Source of the DNA: Mycolicibacterium rufum
GTDB taxonomy: Bacteria; Actinomycetota; Actinomycetes; Mycobacteriales; Mycobacteriaceae
DNA length: 64,000 nucleotides
NCBI RefSeq assembly: GCF_022374875.2
Contig: NZ_CP092427.2
Span: forward strand, 806,001-870,000
Direction: 5' to 3'
This document shows, one piece after another, positions 23,263 to 31,569 of the stretch (position 1 is the stretch's first letter; each line of letters begins with the position of its first letter). The position numbers were made by a program, and so were the translations under genes. The notes beneath the pieces were generated by a model. The model ran no database searches and had not been told where the DNA came from. It was given only the letters and a program-made list of their open reading frames with translations.

Positions 23263-24667
23263 CTTCGACATCGCGATCATCGGCACCGGGTCGGGCAACA
23301 GCATCCTCGACGAGCGCTACGTCGACAAGCGGGTCGCGATCTGCGAGCAGGGCGTGTTCGGCGGTACCTGCCTCAACGTCGGCTGCATCCCCACCAAGAT
23401 GTTCGTCTACGCCGCCAGGGTGGCCGATCAGGTCGCCGACGCGCGCCGCTACGGCATCGACGCGCACATCGACGCGGTGCGCTGGCCCGACATCGTCTCC
23501 CGGGTGTTCGGCCGTATCGACCCGTTGGCCAGCGGCGGCGAGCAGTACCGGCGGTCCTCGCCGAACGTCGAGGTGTTCGGCAGTCACACCCGCTTCGTCG
23601 CGTCCCGCGGCGACGACGGCCACCGGTTGCGCACCGACGACGGCGACGAGTTCACCGCCGATCAGGTGGTGATCGCCGCGGGCGCCCGCGCGACGGTGCC
23701 GCCGGCGATTCTCGACTGCGGCGTGGATTACCACACCAGCGACACCATCATGCGCATCTCGGATCTGCCCGAGCACATCGTGATCGTCGGAGGAGGTTAT
23801 GTCGCAGCCGAATTCGCGCACGTGTTCTCCTCGCTGGGCTCGCGGGTGACGATCGTGCTGCGCGGCACCACGATGCTGACCCATTGCGACGACACGATCT
23901 GCGAGCGGTTCACCGACATCGCGGGCAAGAAGTGGGAGATCCGCAGCCGGCGCAACATCGTGCGCGGCGCCTCCGACGGATCCGGGGTCAGCCTCACCCT
24001 CGACGACGGCGCCACCGTGCGCGCCGACACGCTGCTCGTCGCGACCGGCCGGGTGCCCAACGGCGACCTGCTCGACGCGCACCACGCCGGGGTCGAGGTG
24101 GTCGACGGGATGGTCACGGTCGACGAGTACCAGCGCACCACGGCCCGCAACATCTTCGCGCTCGGAGACGTCAGCTCGCCGTACCAGCTCAAGCACGTGG
24201 CCAACCACGAGGCCAGGGTGGTCAAGCACAACCTGCTGCAGGACTGGGACGACACCGACAACCTGATGCCGGCCAATCACCGCCACGTGCCGTCGGCGGT
24301 GTTCACCGAGCCGCAGATCGCCAGCGTCGGGCTGACCGAGAACGAGGCGCGGGCCGCGGGATACCGCATCCGGTCGAAGGTCCAGGATTACGGCGACGTC
24401 GCCTACGGCTGGGCGATGGAGGATTCCACCGGCTTCGCCAAGCTGATCGTCGACGACGACACCGGCCTGCTGCTCGGCGCGCACATCATGGGCCACCAGG
24501 CGTCGTCGATCATCCAGCCGCTGATCCAGGCCATGGCGTTCGACCTGCCGGCCCAGGAGATGGCGCGGGGTCAGTACTGGATCCACCCGGCACTGCCCGA
24601 GGTGGTCGAGAACGCGCTGCTGGCCTTGTGCGGGGAGCCGCCGTGGCCGCCGTCACGACGGCACTGA
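23255..24667 (+). CDS. mtr: Mycothione reductase
   Basis: This 470-residue pyridine nucleotide-disulfide oxidoreductase has an FAD motif ([12 protein letters not shown]), the redox-active disulfide [13 protein letters not shown] (residues about 36-48), the NADPH-binding [21 protein letters not shown], and a C-terminal dimerisation domain ending [18 protein letters not shown] with the His-Glu pair. It keeps mycothiol, the actinobacterial glutathione substitute, reduced. The ATG at 23255 lies inside the end of the hydrolase gene. Its last 15 bp overlap the end of sodA on the other strand, adding a short C-terminal tail beyond the usual family length. Confidence 0.95.
   Translation: MADFDIAIIGTGSGNSILDERYVDKRVAICEQGVFGGTCLNVGCIPTKMFVYAARVADQVADARRYGIDAHIDAVRWPDIVSRVFGRIDPLASGGEQYRRSSPNVEVFGSHTRFVASRGDDGHRLRTDDGDEFTADQVVIAAGARATVPPAILDCGVDYHTSDTIMRISDLPEHIVIVGGGYVAAEFAHVFSSLGSRVTIVLRGTTMLTHCDDTICERFTDIAGKKWEIRSRRNIVRGASDGSGVSLTLDDGATVRADTLLVATGRVPNGDLLDAHHAGVEVVDGMVTVDEYQRTTARNIFALGDVSSPYQLKHVANHEARVVKHNLLQDWDDTDNLMPANHRHVPSAVFTEPQIASVGLTENEARAAGYRIRSKVQDYGDVAYGWAMEDSTGFAKLIVDDDTGLLLGAHIMGHQASSIIQPLIQAMAFDLPAQEMARGQYWIHPALPEVVENALLALCGEPPWPPSRRH
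24649..24662. terminator. Small inverted repeat at the shared mtr/sodA 3' end
   Basis: GCCGTC-AC-GACGGC is a near-perfect palindrome inside the region where both convergent coding sequences end. It could form a short hairpin in either transcript and act as a bidirectional terminator. There is no U-run, so the call is weak. Confidence 0.3.
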
Positions 24668-25264
24668 CACCCTCGCCGCACTGAACCGCTGCTGGACATC
24701 AGCCCAGTTCACGACATTCCAGAACGCCTTGACGTAGTCGGCTTTCACGTTGCGGTACTGCAGGTAGTAGGCGTGCTCCCACATGTCGACCTGCAGCAGC
24801 GGGACGATGCCCAGCGGCACGTTGCCCTGTTGATCGAACAGCTGGAACGTCAGCAGGCGGCTCCCGAGCGGGTCGTAGCCGAGCACCGCCCAGCCCGAGC
24901 CCTGCAGTCCGTTCGCGGCGGCGGTGAACTGCGCCCGGAACGCGTCGAACGAACCGAACTGGTCGTCGACCGCGGCGGCCAGCTCGCCGGTCGGCTTGTC
25001 CCCGCCGTTCGGGGAGAGGTTCTTCCACCAGATCGTGTGGTTGACGTGGCCGCCGAGGTGGAACGCGAGATTCTTCTCGTGGAGGAAGATCGCGCTGTGG
25101 TCGCCCGACGCGCGCGCCTCGGCGAGCCTGGCGATCGCGTCGTTGGCGCCTTTGACGTAGGTGGCGTGGTGCTTCGTGTGGTGAATCTCGTTGATCTCCC
25201 CGGAAATGTGGGGCTCGAGCGCTCCGTAGTCGTAATCCAGTTCGGGCAGCGTGTATTCGGCCAT
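24653..25264 (-). CDS. sodA: Superoxide dismutase, Fe/Mn family, probably Mn type
   Basis: This 203-residue SOD carries the metal ligands His28, His76, Asp160 and His164, the same numbers as in M. tuberculosis SodA. Residue 145, which tunes metal choice in mycobacterial SODs, is Gln here (FDQQGN), whereas the iron enzyme of M. tuberculosis has His; manganese is therefore the likely cofactor. ATG 25264 is the third of three consecutive ATG codons and is best spaced from GAAGGG. It has no signal peptide, as is usual for mycobacterial SodA. A large palindromic element at 25330-25365 lies in its upstream region. It is absent at this place in M. tuberculosis. Confidence 0.96.
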   Translation of the reverse strand: MAEYTLPELDYDYGALEPHISGEINEIHHTKHHATYVKGANDAIARLAEARASGDHSAIFLHEKNLAFHLGGHVNHTIWWKNLSPNGGDKPTGELAAAVDDQFGSFDAFRAQFTAAANGLQGSGWAVLGYDPLGSRLLTFQLFDQQGNVPLGIVPLLQVDMWEHAYYLQYRNVKADYVKAFWNVVNWADVQQRFSAARVSVPS

Positions 25265-25329
25265 CATCATCCCTTCGTCGTGGGCAGCGCTTCCCCCACC
25301 CGGCGACCGGGCGGTGAAACGCGAACACC

Positions 25330-25365
25330 AAACATATGTATACCTGTTCAGGTCAACATATGTTT
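25330..25365. promoter_or_regulatory. Composite palindromic operator upstream of sodA
   Basis: AAACATATGT (25330-25339) and ACATATGTTT (25356-25365) are perfect inverted arms, and each contains the palindrome ACATATGT. The 16-bp spacer holds ACCTG-TT-CAGGT (25342-25353), giving nested dyads. On the minus strand TTGACC precedes TATACAT, so a sodA promoter may be embedded. The AT-rich, symmetric layout suggests a dimeric repressor; I cannot assign which one. Confidence 0.6.
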
Positions 25366-25382
25366 GTTAGTCTGGGGATGCA

Positions 25383-25439
25383 GGGCCGGCCGGGAAGGCC
25401 GTCGATGCAGCACATCGCCCAGCCTTCTACGGCCGGCCC
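25383..25439. repeat. Inverted repeat between the cbiO end and the sodA operator
   Basis: GGGCCGGCC (25383-25391) is matched by GGCCGGCCC (25431-25439) across a 39-nt spacer. It lies just downstream of the cbiO stop and could act as a terminator-like structure for the importer operon. There is no U tract. Nothing else is visible in the 188-bp gap besides this and the sodA dyad. Confidence 0.35.
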
Positions 25440-25452
25440 GCACCACATCGAC

Positions 25453-26193
25453 TCAGCGGGTGGGAACGACGAAGCCCCAGGGCAGTTCGAGACGGTGCGC
25501 GGCAAGGAGATCCGCGTCGGAGAGCACCTCGCCGATCGGGCCGTCGGCGACGACGACCCCGCCGTCCATCACGATGGCCCGCGAGCACAGTTGAGCGGCG
25601 TAGGGCAGGTCGTGAGTGACGATCAGCATCGTGGCGTCGAGTCCCGTCAGCGTCTCGGCCAGCTCGCGGCGGGCCACCGGATCGAGGTTGGCCGACGGCT
25701 CGTCGAGGACGAGAACCTCGGGCTCGCAGGCCAACACGGTGGCCAGCGCGGCGCGGCGCCGCTGGCCGCCCGACATGTGGGCGGGGCTGCGGTCGGCCAG
25801 CTCGCCCATCGCCACCACCGCGAGCGCGTGCGCCACCCGGGCGTCGAGATCCGCCCCGCGGACACCGAAGTTGGCCGGACCGAACGCCACGTCCTGGGCC
25901 AGCGTCGGCATGAACAGCTGATCATCGGGGTCCTGGAACACCAGTCCGACGCGGCGGCGGATCTCGCGAAGGGTGCTGCGCTGCACCGTCGTCGCACCGA
26001 TCTCGACCGTGCCGCGCGACGCGGTCAGCACGCCGTTGAGGTGGAGCATCAGGGTGGTCTTGCCCGCCCCGTTGGGCCCGAGCAACGCGACCCGCTCGCC
26101 GGGCGCGACGTCGAGGTCGACACCCGCCAGCGCGACGTGGCCGTCCGGATACGTGTAGTGCAGATCCCGCACGCGGACCGCCGACGTGCTCAC
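25453..26193 (-). CDS. cbiO: ECF cobalt/nickel importer ATPase
   Basis: This 246-residue ABC ATPase has Walker A GPNGAGKTT (near residue 40), the Q-loop VFQDPDDQLF typical of ECF ATPases, signature SGGQRRR, Walker B VLVLDEP and the H-loop THD. It energises import together with CbiQ and the substrate-specific CbiM/CbiN. GTG 26193 overlaps the cbiQ stop (GTGA). It is the last gene of the operon; an inverted repeat lies downstream. A single ATPase gene means it must function as a homodimer in the complex. Confidence 0.93.
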   Translation of the reverse strand: MSTSAVRVRDLHYTYPDGHVALAGVDLDVAPGERVALLGPNGAGKTTLMLHLNGVLTASRGTVEIGATTVQRSTLREIRRRVGLVFQDPDDQLFMPTLAQDVAFGPANFGVRGADLDARVAHALAVVAMGELADRSPAHMSGGQRRRAALATVLACEPEVLVLDEPSANLDPVARRELAETLTGLDATMLIVTHDLPYAAQLCSRAIVMDGGVVVADGPIGEVLSDADLLAAHRLELPWGFVVPTR

Positions 26194-26969
26194 CGGATCA
26201 CCCACGCGGACAACGCGACCGCCACCGCGGCCGTGGCGGGCAGCAGGGCCAGCACCCACTGCCGCGGTGACGCCGCGGCCGCGCAGCCGGCGCCCAGCGC
26301 CAGCGGCGGCACCCGTCCGTCGAACCCGCGCGACAGCATGGCCAGGTAGACCCGCTCCCCCCGCTCGTAGGACCGCAGGAACAGCGCACCGACACCGGCG
26401 GCGGTGGCGCCGATCTGGTGCAGCATGCGCGGCGAGTCCCCGCGGGACACCCGGGCCAGCCGCATCCGCCGGATCTCGGCGGCGAGCACGTCGATGTAGC
26501 GGATCATCAGCGTCAGCATCGAGACGACCACCGCGGGCACGCGCAACCGGCTCAGCGCCACGGGAAGTTCCCGTGCGGTGGTGGTGGCCGCGACGGTCAG
26601 CGAGGCGGCCACACCGAGCGTGCCTTTGATGACGATGCCCCATGCCGCGTACAGGCCGGGCACCGACAGCGACACCCCGGCGACGCTGACCTGCTCGCCG
26701 CCCTCGGCGAACGGGAGCAGCAGCGCGAGCACCACGAACGGGGCCTCGATGAGCATCCGCGGCAGGATCCAACCCACCGGGATGCGCGCCACCCACCACG
26801 TCGCCACCAGGATCAGCGCGTAGATGCCGAACGGCCAGAACAGTTCTCGCGGCGTGGCGACCACGGCCAGCACGAACGTCACCAGCGCCACGATCTTCAC
26901 CTCGGCAGGCAGCCGGTGCACCGGTGAGTCGCCGTCGCGGTACAGGGGGTGCGCGTGCCCCGCTCCCAT
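26190..26969 (-). CDS. cbiQ: ECF cobalt/nickel importer transmembrane T component
   Basis: This 259-residue membrane protein has about five to six helices. The coupling helices carry the conserved EcfT motif, seen as RSYERGERVYLAMLSRGFDG (an A-R-G type motif) near residues 195-215. It couples the ATPase to the S component. The start is ATG 26969, 16 bp after the CbiN stop, and the stop overlaps cbiO. The N-terminal HAHPLYRDGDSPVHRL is the usual EcfT beginning (substrate-independent). Confidence 0.92.
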   Translation of the reverse strand: MGAGHAHPLYRDGDSPVHRLPAEVKIVALVTFVLAVVATPRELFWPFGIYALILVATWWVARIPVGWILPRMLIEAPFVVLALLLPFAEGGEQVSVAGVSLSVPGLYAAWGIVIKGTLGVAASLTVAATTTARELPVALSRLRVPAVVVSMLTLMIRYIDVLAAEIRRMRLARVSRGDSPRMLHQIGATAAGVGALFLRSYERGERVYLAMLSRGFDGRVPPLALGAGCAAAASPRQWVLALLPATAAVAVALSAWVIR

Positions 26970-26985
26970 GTCGTCCCGGCCCGCG

Positions 26986-27357
26986 TCAGTCTTCGGGGAC
27001 GGACGACGACGTCGGGGCGGCCGAGCGCGCGCGGGACCGCGCGATCAACCAGAACGCGCCGGAGGCCACCAGCACCGTCACCGCCACCCCGGCGATGCCG
27101 GCCACGCCGTTGGTGCCGTCGCGTCCGCCAAGGGTGTAGTCGGCCAGCGGGGAATGCGCCAGCGCGTGCTGGTCGGCGTGCTGGGCGATGCAGTCGCCGC
27201 GCAGCTGTTCGCCCTGCGGCGTCTCGACGACCTGGCAGCCCTGCAGCGTCGCCGAGTCCAGTCCGTCGGGGCTCGAGCTGGCCAGGTAGGACAGCCCGCC
27301 GGCGATCAGCAGTGTCACCACCGCGAAGCCGACCCAGAAGCGCCACCCGCCCCTCAT
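26986..27357 (-). CDS. cbiN: CbiN-like auxiliary component of the cobalt/nickel importer
   Basis: This 123-residue protein has two hydrophobic helices (about 7-26 and 83-105) and a periplasmic loop between them. The PDGLDSA motif after helix 1 is characteristic of CbiN and of the PDGL domains attached to some CbiM/NikM proteins. CbiN interacts with CbiM to allow metal loading. The ATG at 27357 overlaps the cbiM stop (ATGA). Two Cys residues in the loop are unusual for CbiN. Confidence 0.85.
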   Translation of the reverse strand: MRGGWRFWVGFAVVTLLIAGGLSYLASSSPDGLDSATLQGCQVVETPQGEQLRGDCIAQHADQHALAHSPLADYTLGGRDGTNGVAGIAGVAVTVLVASGAFWLIARSRARSAAPTSSSVPED

Positions 27358-28040
27358 GCCGGCACCTCGGCCACCGTGCGCTGCGTCCTGAGCAGGTACA
27401 CGAGGTCGGGACGCGCCCGCACGACCGCCACCACGGTCAGCGCGGTGATGATGCCCTCACCGATCCCGATGAGCACGTGGGTGCCCGACATGTAGGCGGC
27501 CACGGTGCCCAGCGAGGTGGAGCCCGCTCCGCCGAGGGAGTACTCCAGAACGAATCCCATCGCGGCGCAGACGGTGCCGACGACCGCCGCACAGAAGGCG
27601 ATGGCCCCGACCGCCGGCACCGGGACCTCGCCGCGCATGCGGCGCGCCGCCCGGTAGCCCAGCACGGCGGTGCCGTAGCCCGCGGCGACCCCGATCAGCG
27701 CCATGTTCGTGATGTTGGTGCCCAGCGCGGTGACCCCGCCGTCGGCGAACAGCAACGACTGCACCACGAGCACGATCGCCACGCACAGCGCACCGGTGAA
27801 CGGTCCCACCAGGATCGCGGCGAGCGCGCCGCCGAGCAGGTGGCCGCTGACGCCGGGCAGGATCGGGAAGTTCACCATCTGTACGGCGAAGATGAACGCG
27901 GCGACCAGGCCGGCCAGCGGCACGGTCCGCTCGTCGAGTTCCTCCCGCGCCCGCCACGCGCACACGCCCAGGGCGATCAGCGCGATAGCCCCGAACAGGA
28001 CCGAGACGGGAGCGTTGACGATGCCGTCGCTCATGTGCAT
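27354..28040 (-). CDS. cbiM: Substrate-binding S component of the cobalt/nickel importer
   Basis: This 228-residue CbiM/NikM-type membrane protein has about seven helices. Starting at ATG 28040 gives the N terminus MHMSDGIVNAP; in this family the N-terminal Met-His forms part of the square-planar metal site, so this start is strongly preferred over GTG 28061. A further conserved segment is PGVSGHLLGGALAAILVGPFTG, carrying the second His. Cobalt and nickel cannot be separated by sequence alone. The cob genes nearby favour cobalt, while M. tuberculosis keeps the Ni/Co permease NicT at this place. A 12-bp-arm palindrome sits just upstream. Confidence 0.92.
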   Translation of the reverse strand: MHMSDGIVNAPVSVLFGAIALIALGVCAWRAREELDERTVPLAGLVAAFIFAVQMVNFPILPGVSGHLLGGALAAILVGPFTGALCVAIVLVVQSLLFADGGVTALGTNITNMALIGVAAGYGTAVLGYRAARRMRGEVPVPAVGAIAFCAAVVGTVCAAMGFVLEYSLGGAGSTSLGTVAAYMSGTHVLIGIGEGIITALTVVAVVRARPDLVYLLRTQRTVAEVPA

Positions 28041-28076
28041 CGCCTGGTAGTGGACGTTCACATCGCGAGCGTATGG

Positions 28077-28110
28077 CTCATCTGATCATCTGTCTAGCTG
28101 ATCAGATGAG
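28077..28110. promoter_or_regulatory. Perfect 12-bp inverted repeat upstream of cbiMNQO
   Basis: CTCATCTGATCA (28077-28088) and TGATCAGATGAG (28099-28110) are exact reverse complements with a 10-nt spacer. The dyad lies 37-70 bp upstream of the cbiM start, between that operon and the dehydrogenase gene. CATACG just downstream on the minus strand could be a -10. The size and symmetry fit a metal-responsive repressor operator, but no known consensus matches. Confidence 0.65.
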
Positions 28111-28140
28111 CAGGGGTCACCTGCCCGGACGGGTAGGCGG

Positions 28141-30615
28141 TCAGCCCCGGATCCGCTCTCCCGCCGGGTCGTAGAGCGGCCGGAGCGACACCGAGATCGG
28201 GTGCAGCACACCGCCGACGCTGACCTGGTAATCCCCGGCGCGCACCCAGTCGGCGTCGATGACCGCACCGTCGGCCGCGCGCACGTACGCCAGCCCGACG
28301 CAGGCGCCGGTGGTCGCTCCCCACGCCGCCGAGGTCGCCTGCCCGGCGACGGCGCCGTCGCGCAGGATCAGCTCCCCGCCCCACAGCATCGGGTCGGGCG
28401 TCTCCACCCGGAAGCCGACGAGCTTGCGCCGCGGCCCCTGCTGACGGGCGTGCTCCACGGCCCGGCGGCCGAGGAAGTCGATGTCGGTCTTCAGCTTGCA
28501 CGCGAACAGCAGCCCCGCCTCGACGGGGTTCTCGCTGGGCGAGAGCTCCCGGCCGAACGCCCGGTAGCCCTTTTCGAGGCGCAGGGAGTCGATCGCGTAG
28601 TACCCGCCGCGCATCACGCCCAGCGGGGCGCCCGCCGCCATCAGGTCCTCGTACACCCCGACCGCGAACTCGGCAGGAACATAGAGCTCCCAGCCGAGTT
28701 CGCCGACGTAGGTGATGCGGGTGGCGCGCACCGTGGCGTACCCGAGCGGGATCACCCGGCTGGTGCCGAACGGGAACGCGGCGTCGGAGAGGTCGGCGTC
28801 GGTCAGCACCGACAGCAGGTCGCGCGACCGCGGGCCCATGACGCTGAACACCGCGTAGGACGACGTGACGTCGACGACGTGGGCGTCTGCCCCGTCGGGC
28901 AGGTGCCGACGGATACCGGATCTGATGTGGTCCTTGTCGCGCTCGGTGGTGGCGGCGCTGCTGACCATCAGGTACTCGTCGGGCGCGGTGCGGGTGACGG
29001 TGACGTCGGCTTCGTAGGTGCCGCGCGCGTTGAGCATCCCGGTGTAGACCGCCCTGCCCACCGGGATCGCGACGTCCGCGGTGCACAGCCACTGCAGCGC
29101 GGCCTCGGCGTCCCGCCCGACGATGGCGTACTTGGAGAACGACGTCTGGTCGAACACCGTCACGCCGGTGCGGGTGCTGTGGTGCTCGGCGGCCGACCAC
29201 GGCCGCCAGTTCGGGGTGCCCCAGGTGTAGTCGATCACCGGGGCCTGCCCCGCCGGGGCGAAGAAATTCGCGCGCTCCCACCCCATCTTGCTGCCGAAGT
29301 TCGCGCCGGCGGCGTCGAGCAGGTGGTGCACCGGTGAGCGTCGGAACGGCCGCGCGGTGGTCATCTCCCGGTTGGGCCAGGGGATCTCGTAGTGGATGCC
29401 CAGCACCTCGGCGACCCGGTCGTGCAGCCAGCGGTTGTTGCCGTTGAACGGGGCGAAGCGGCGGATGTCCACACCGGTCAGGTCGGTCGTCGGCGCCCCC
29501 TCCACGATCCACTCGGCCAGCGCCCGGCCCGCGCCGCCCGCGGTGGCGATGCCAACGGAGTTGAAGCCGGCGCCGACGAAGAAGTTCCGGCATTCGGGCG
29601 CCTCGCCGAGGATGAACTGGTTGTCGGGCGTGAAGCTCTCCGGGCCGTTGTAGAACTTCTTGATCCCGGTGGTCTCCAACGCCGGGATGCGCAGCAGCGC
29701 ACTGTTCATCAGGATCTCGAAGTGCTCCCAGTCCTCGTCGAGGAGCTGGAACTCGAAGGGGTACGGGATCGCGTCCGGCGACACCCACGGCTTGGCCTCG
29801 GGTTCGAAGCCGCCGATCACCAGGCCGCCGACCTCCTCCTTGAAGTAGGTGTAGCCGTCGGGATCGCGCAGGATCGGCAGGTCGGGGTGCACACCGTCGA
29901 TGGGTTCGGAGACGACGTAGAAGTGCTCGGCGGAGTGCAGCGGCACGTTCGCGCCGACCATCGCGGCGAGGTGCTTGGCCCATTGCCCGGCGCAGTTGAC
30001 GACGATCTCGGCCTCGATGTCGCCGGCGTCGGTGCGGACACCGCGCACCGCGCCGTCGGCGGTCAGCACGTCGAGCACCCGGGTCTTCTCGATGATCCGG
30101 GCGCCGCGCATCCTGGCGCCCTTGGCCAGCGCGTAGGTCAGGTCGGTCGGGTTGGCCTTGCCGTCGGCGGGCAGCCAGATCGCGCCGACCAGGTCGTCGG
30201 TCCGCATCACCGGGTAGTGCTCGAGAGCCTCTGCGGGACTGAGCAGTTCGCACTCGAGGTCGAACGCGGCCGCATTCGCGGCGGTGCGGCGCAGCTGCTC
30301 CATCCGGTCCTCGGTTCGCGCGACGGTGACGCCGCCGCATTGCCGGTAGCCGGCCGAGAGCCCCGTCTCGGCCTCCAGGTCGGCGTACAGCGTGGTCGAG
30401 TACTGCACCAGCCGCGTCATGCCCTCCGAGGCGCGCAGCTGACCGACGAGTCCGGCGGCGTGCCAGGTGGTTCCGCTGGAGAGCTGACCCTGCTCGACGA
30501 GCACCACGTCGGTGATGCCGAACTTCGTCAGGTGATAGGCGACGCTGGTGCCGATCACTCCCCCGCCGATGATGACGGCGTGGGCGCGCGACGGCAGCGG
30601 TGCAGCAGAGGCCAT
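28141..30615 (-). CDS. FAD-dependent dimethylglycine/sarcosine dehydrogenase-like protein with GcvT domain
   Basis: This 824-residue flavoprotein has an N-terminal DAO domain (AVIIGGGVIGTSVAYHLTKFGITDVVLVEQ, then SSGTTWHAAGLVGQLR, where the His can carry covalent FAD), a FAO_M linker, and C-terminal GcvT and GcvT_C domains from about residue 440 that bind tetrahydrofolate. Such enzymes demethylate dimethylglycine or sarcosine and pass the one-carbon unit to THF. The start is ATG 30615 with GGAG upstream, 15 bp after the kinase-like gene, so the two form an operon. The exact substrate (dimethylglycine, sarcosine or another N-methyl amine) is not determined by sequence. Confidence 0.9.
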   Translation of the reverse strand: MASAAPLPSRAHAVIIGGGVIGTSVAYHLTKFGITDVVLVEQGQLSSGTTWHAAGLVGQLRASEGMTRLVQYSTTLYADLEAETGLSAGYRQCGGVTVARTEDRMEQLRRTAANAAAFDLECELLSPAEALEHYPVMRTDDLVGAIWLPADGKANPTDLTYALAKGARMRGARIIEKTRVLDVLTADGAVRGVRTDAGDIEAEIVVNCAGQWAKHLAAMVGANVPLHSAEHFYVVSEPIDGVHPDLPILRDPDGYTYFKEEVGGLVIGGFEPEAKPWVSPDAIPYPFEFQLLDEDWEHFEILMNSALLRIPALETTGIKKFYNGPESFTPDNQFILGEAPECRNFFVGAGFNSVGIATAGGAGRALAEWIVEGAPTTDLTGVDIRRFAPFNGNNRWLHDRVAEVLGIHYEIPWPNREMTTARPFRRSPVHHLLDAAGANFGSKMGWERANFFAPAGQAPVIDYTWGTPNWRPWSAAEHHSTRTGVTVFDQTSFSKYAIVGRDAEAALQWLCTADVAIPVGRAVYTGMLNARGTYEADVTVTRTAPDEYLMVSSAATTERDKDHIRSGIRRHLPDGADAHVVDVTSSYAVFSVMGPRSRDLLSVLTDADLSDAAFPFGTSRVIPLGYATVRATRITYVGELGWELYVPAEFAVGVYEDLMAAGAPLGVMRGGYYAIDSLRLEKGYRAFGRELSPSENPVEAGLLFACKLKTDIDFLGRRAVEHARQQGPRRKLVGFRVETPDPMLWGGELILRDGAVAGQATSAAWGATTGACVGLAYVRAADGAVIDADWVRAGDYQVSVGGVLHPISVSLRPLYDPAGERIRG

Positions 30616-30630
30616 GCGGTGGTGTCTCCT

Positions 30631-31563
30631 TCAGTCGGGCGCCGCGACGTCGTCGAGGAGCCGGGGATAACCGGGGTGGCGGAATGCGGCGACGGCGCCC
30701 TCGTAGCGCTCCATCGCCCACGACCAGAAGTCGAATTCCAGTGCACTGGAACCATTCTGGATGCATCCCCAGAGCGTCCAGCCGTACTTGGCGACGATGC
30801 CCTGCAGATGGGCGCGGGCGGTCTTGTGCCGCAGGTGGCGGCCGTGGTAGCTCGTGACGAGGTCGTCGAGCTGGTCGAGGCTCAGCTCGCATTCGCTCCA
30901 GATGTTGCCCAGCTCGAAGCAGGGGTCGTTGTTGCCCGAGTACTCGTAGTCGATGAGGTACATCTGCTCGCCGTGCTCGATGAAGTTGCCGGCGAGCAGG
31001 TCGTTGTTGCACGGCACCAGCGCGTCTTCGGTGTCGCCGGTGGCGGTCAGCACCCGCTGCGCGGCGGCGAAGGCCTCGGCGTGCTCGAGATAGTCCGCCG
31101 GGATCGCGAAGCCGCGGCTGCGGCAGGTCGCGAGGTAGGCCGGCTGCCGTTCGAACATGTCGAACCGGTTGACGAAGCGGGGCCCGCGGTGCAGCGCGCG
31201 CACCGCCGCGGCCGCCTTGGCGATCACACCGTCGCGCTGGAAGTCGTGGTTCTCCAGCGTCTTTCCCTCGAGATAGCCGAGGAGCAGCACCCCGAGGTCG
31301 GGCCGGTAGTCCAGCACCGGCGCGCCGACGCCTGCGCGATGGGCGGCGACGCTGTTGGCGTGCTCGTGGTCGCGGTCGATGCCGAGCAGGTTGCGCTCGG
31401 TGTCCACACACCGGGCGACGTAGACCGCGTCGGCGGTGGTGATCTTGACGTTGCGGTTCGTCAGGCCCCCGGAGAGTTCCTCCAGCGTCCGCGCGCGACC
31501 GGCCAGCAACGGGATCTGGTCGAACAGCCCGTCGAGGTGATCGTCGGACAGCGGTGACGACAT
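30631..31563 (-). CDS. Choline/ethanolamine kinase-like phosphotransferase
   Basis: This protein of about 310 residues has an APH/ChoK fold. ELSGGLTNRNVKI is the nucleotide-binding loop of choline/ethanolamine kinases, LVPCNNDLLAGNFI is the catalytic loop (with Asn-Asp in place of the usual His-x-Asp), and LIDYEYSGNNDPCFELGN is the metal-binding DYE region of choline kinases. It probably phosphorylates an amino alcohol or a related metabolite. ATG 31563 is chosen because a -10 TAGAGT ends 6 nt upstream; GTG 31566 is adjacent. It heads an operon with the dimethylglycine dehydrogenase-like gene. A HutC-type operator overlaps its -35. Confidence 0.87.
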   Translation of the reverse strand: MSSPLSDDHLDGLFDQIPLLAGRARTLEELSGGLTNRNVKITTADAVYVARCVDTERNLLGIDRDHEHANSVAAHRAGVGAPVLDYRPDLGVLLLGYLEGKTLENHDFQRDGVIAKAAAAVRALHRGPRFVNRFDMFERQPAYLATCRSRGFAIPADYLEHAEAFAAAQRVLTATGDTEDALVPCNNDLLAGNFIEHGEQMYLIDYEYSGNNDPCFELGNIWSECELSLDQLDDLVTSYHGRHLRHKTARAHLQGIVAKYGWTLWGCIQNGSSALEFDFWSWAMERYEGAVAAFRHPGYPRLLDDVAAPD

Positions 31564-31569
31564 CACTTC

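Noticed and set aside
25330..25365. IdeR or FurA box
   Set aside because: The arms do not match the IdeR consensus or the FurA consensus as I recall them.
25265..25452. Small plus-strand gene between sodA and cbiO
   Set aside because: The open frame runs into cbiO antisense, has no ribosome binding site, and the region is better explained by the sodA operator and an inverted repeat.
28077..28110. Rho-independent terminator after the cbi region
   Set aside because: The dyad is upstream of cbiM and AT-rich without a U-run; an operator is more likely.
28094..31411. 1105-codon frame on the minus strand overlapping the dehydrogenase and kinase genes
   Set aside because: It is in another frame of the same strand and is Arg/Gly/Pro low-complexity; the two real genes explain the stretch.
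29392..31557. 721-codon plus-strand frame opposite the dehydrogenase-kinase operon
   Set aside because: Antisense shadow; no recognisable motif.
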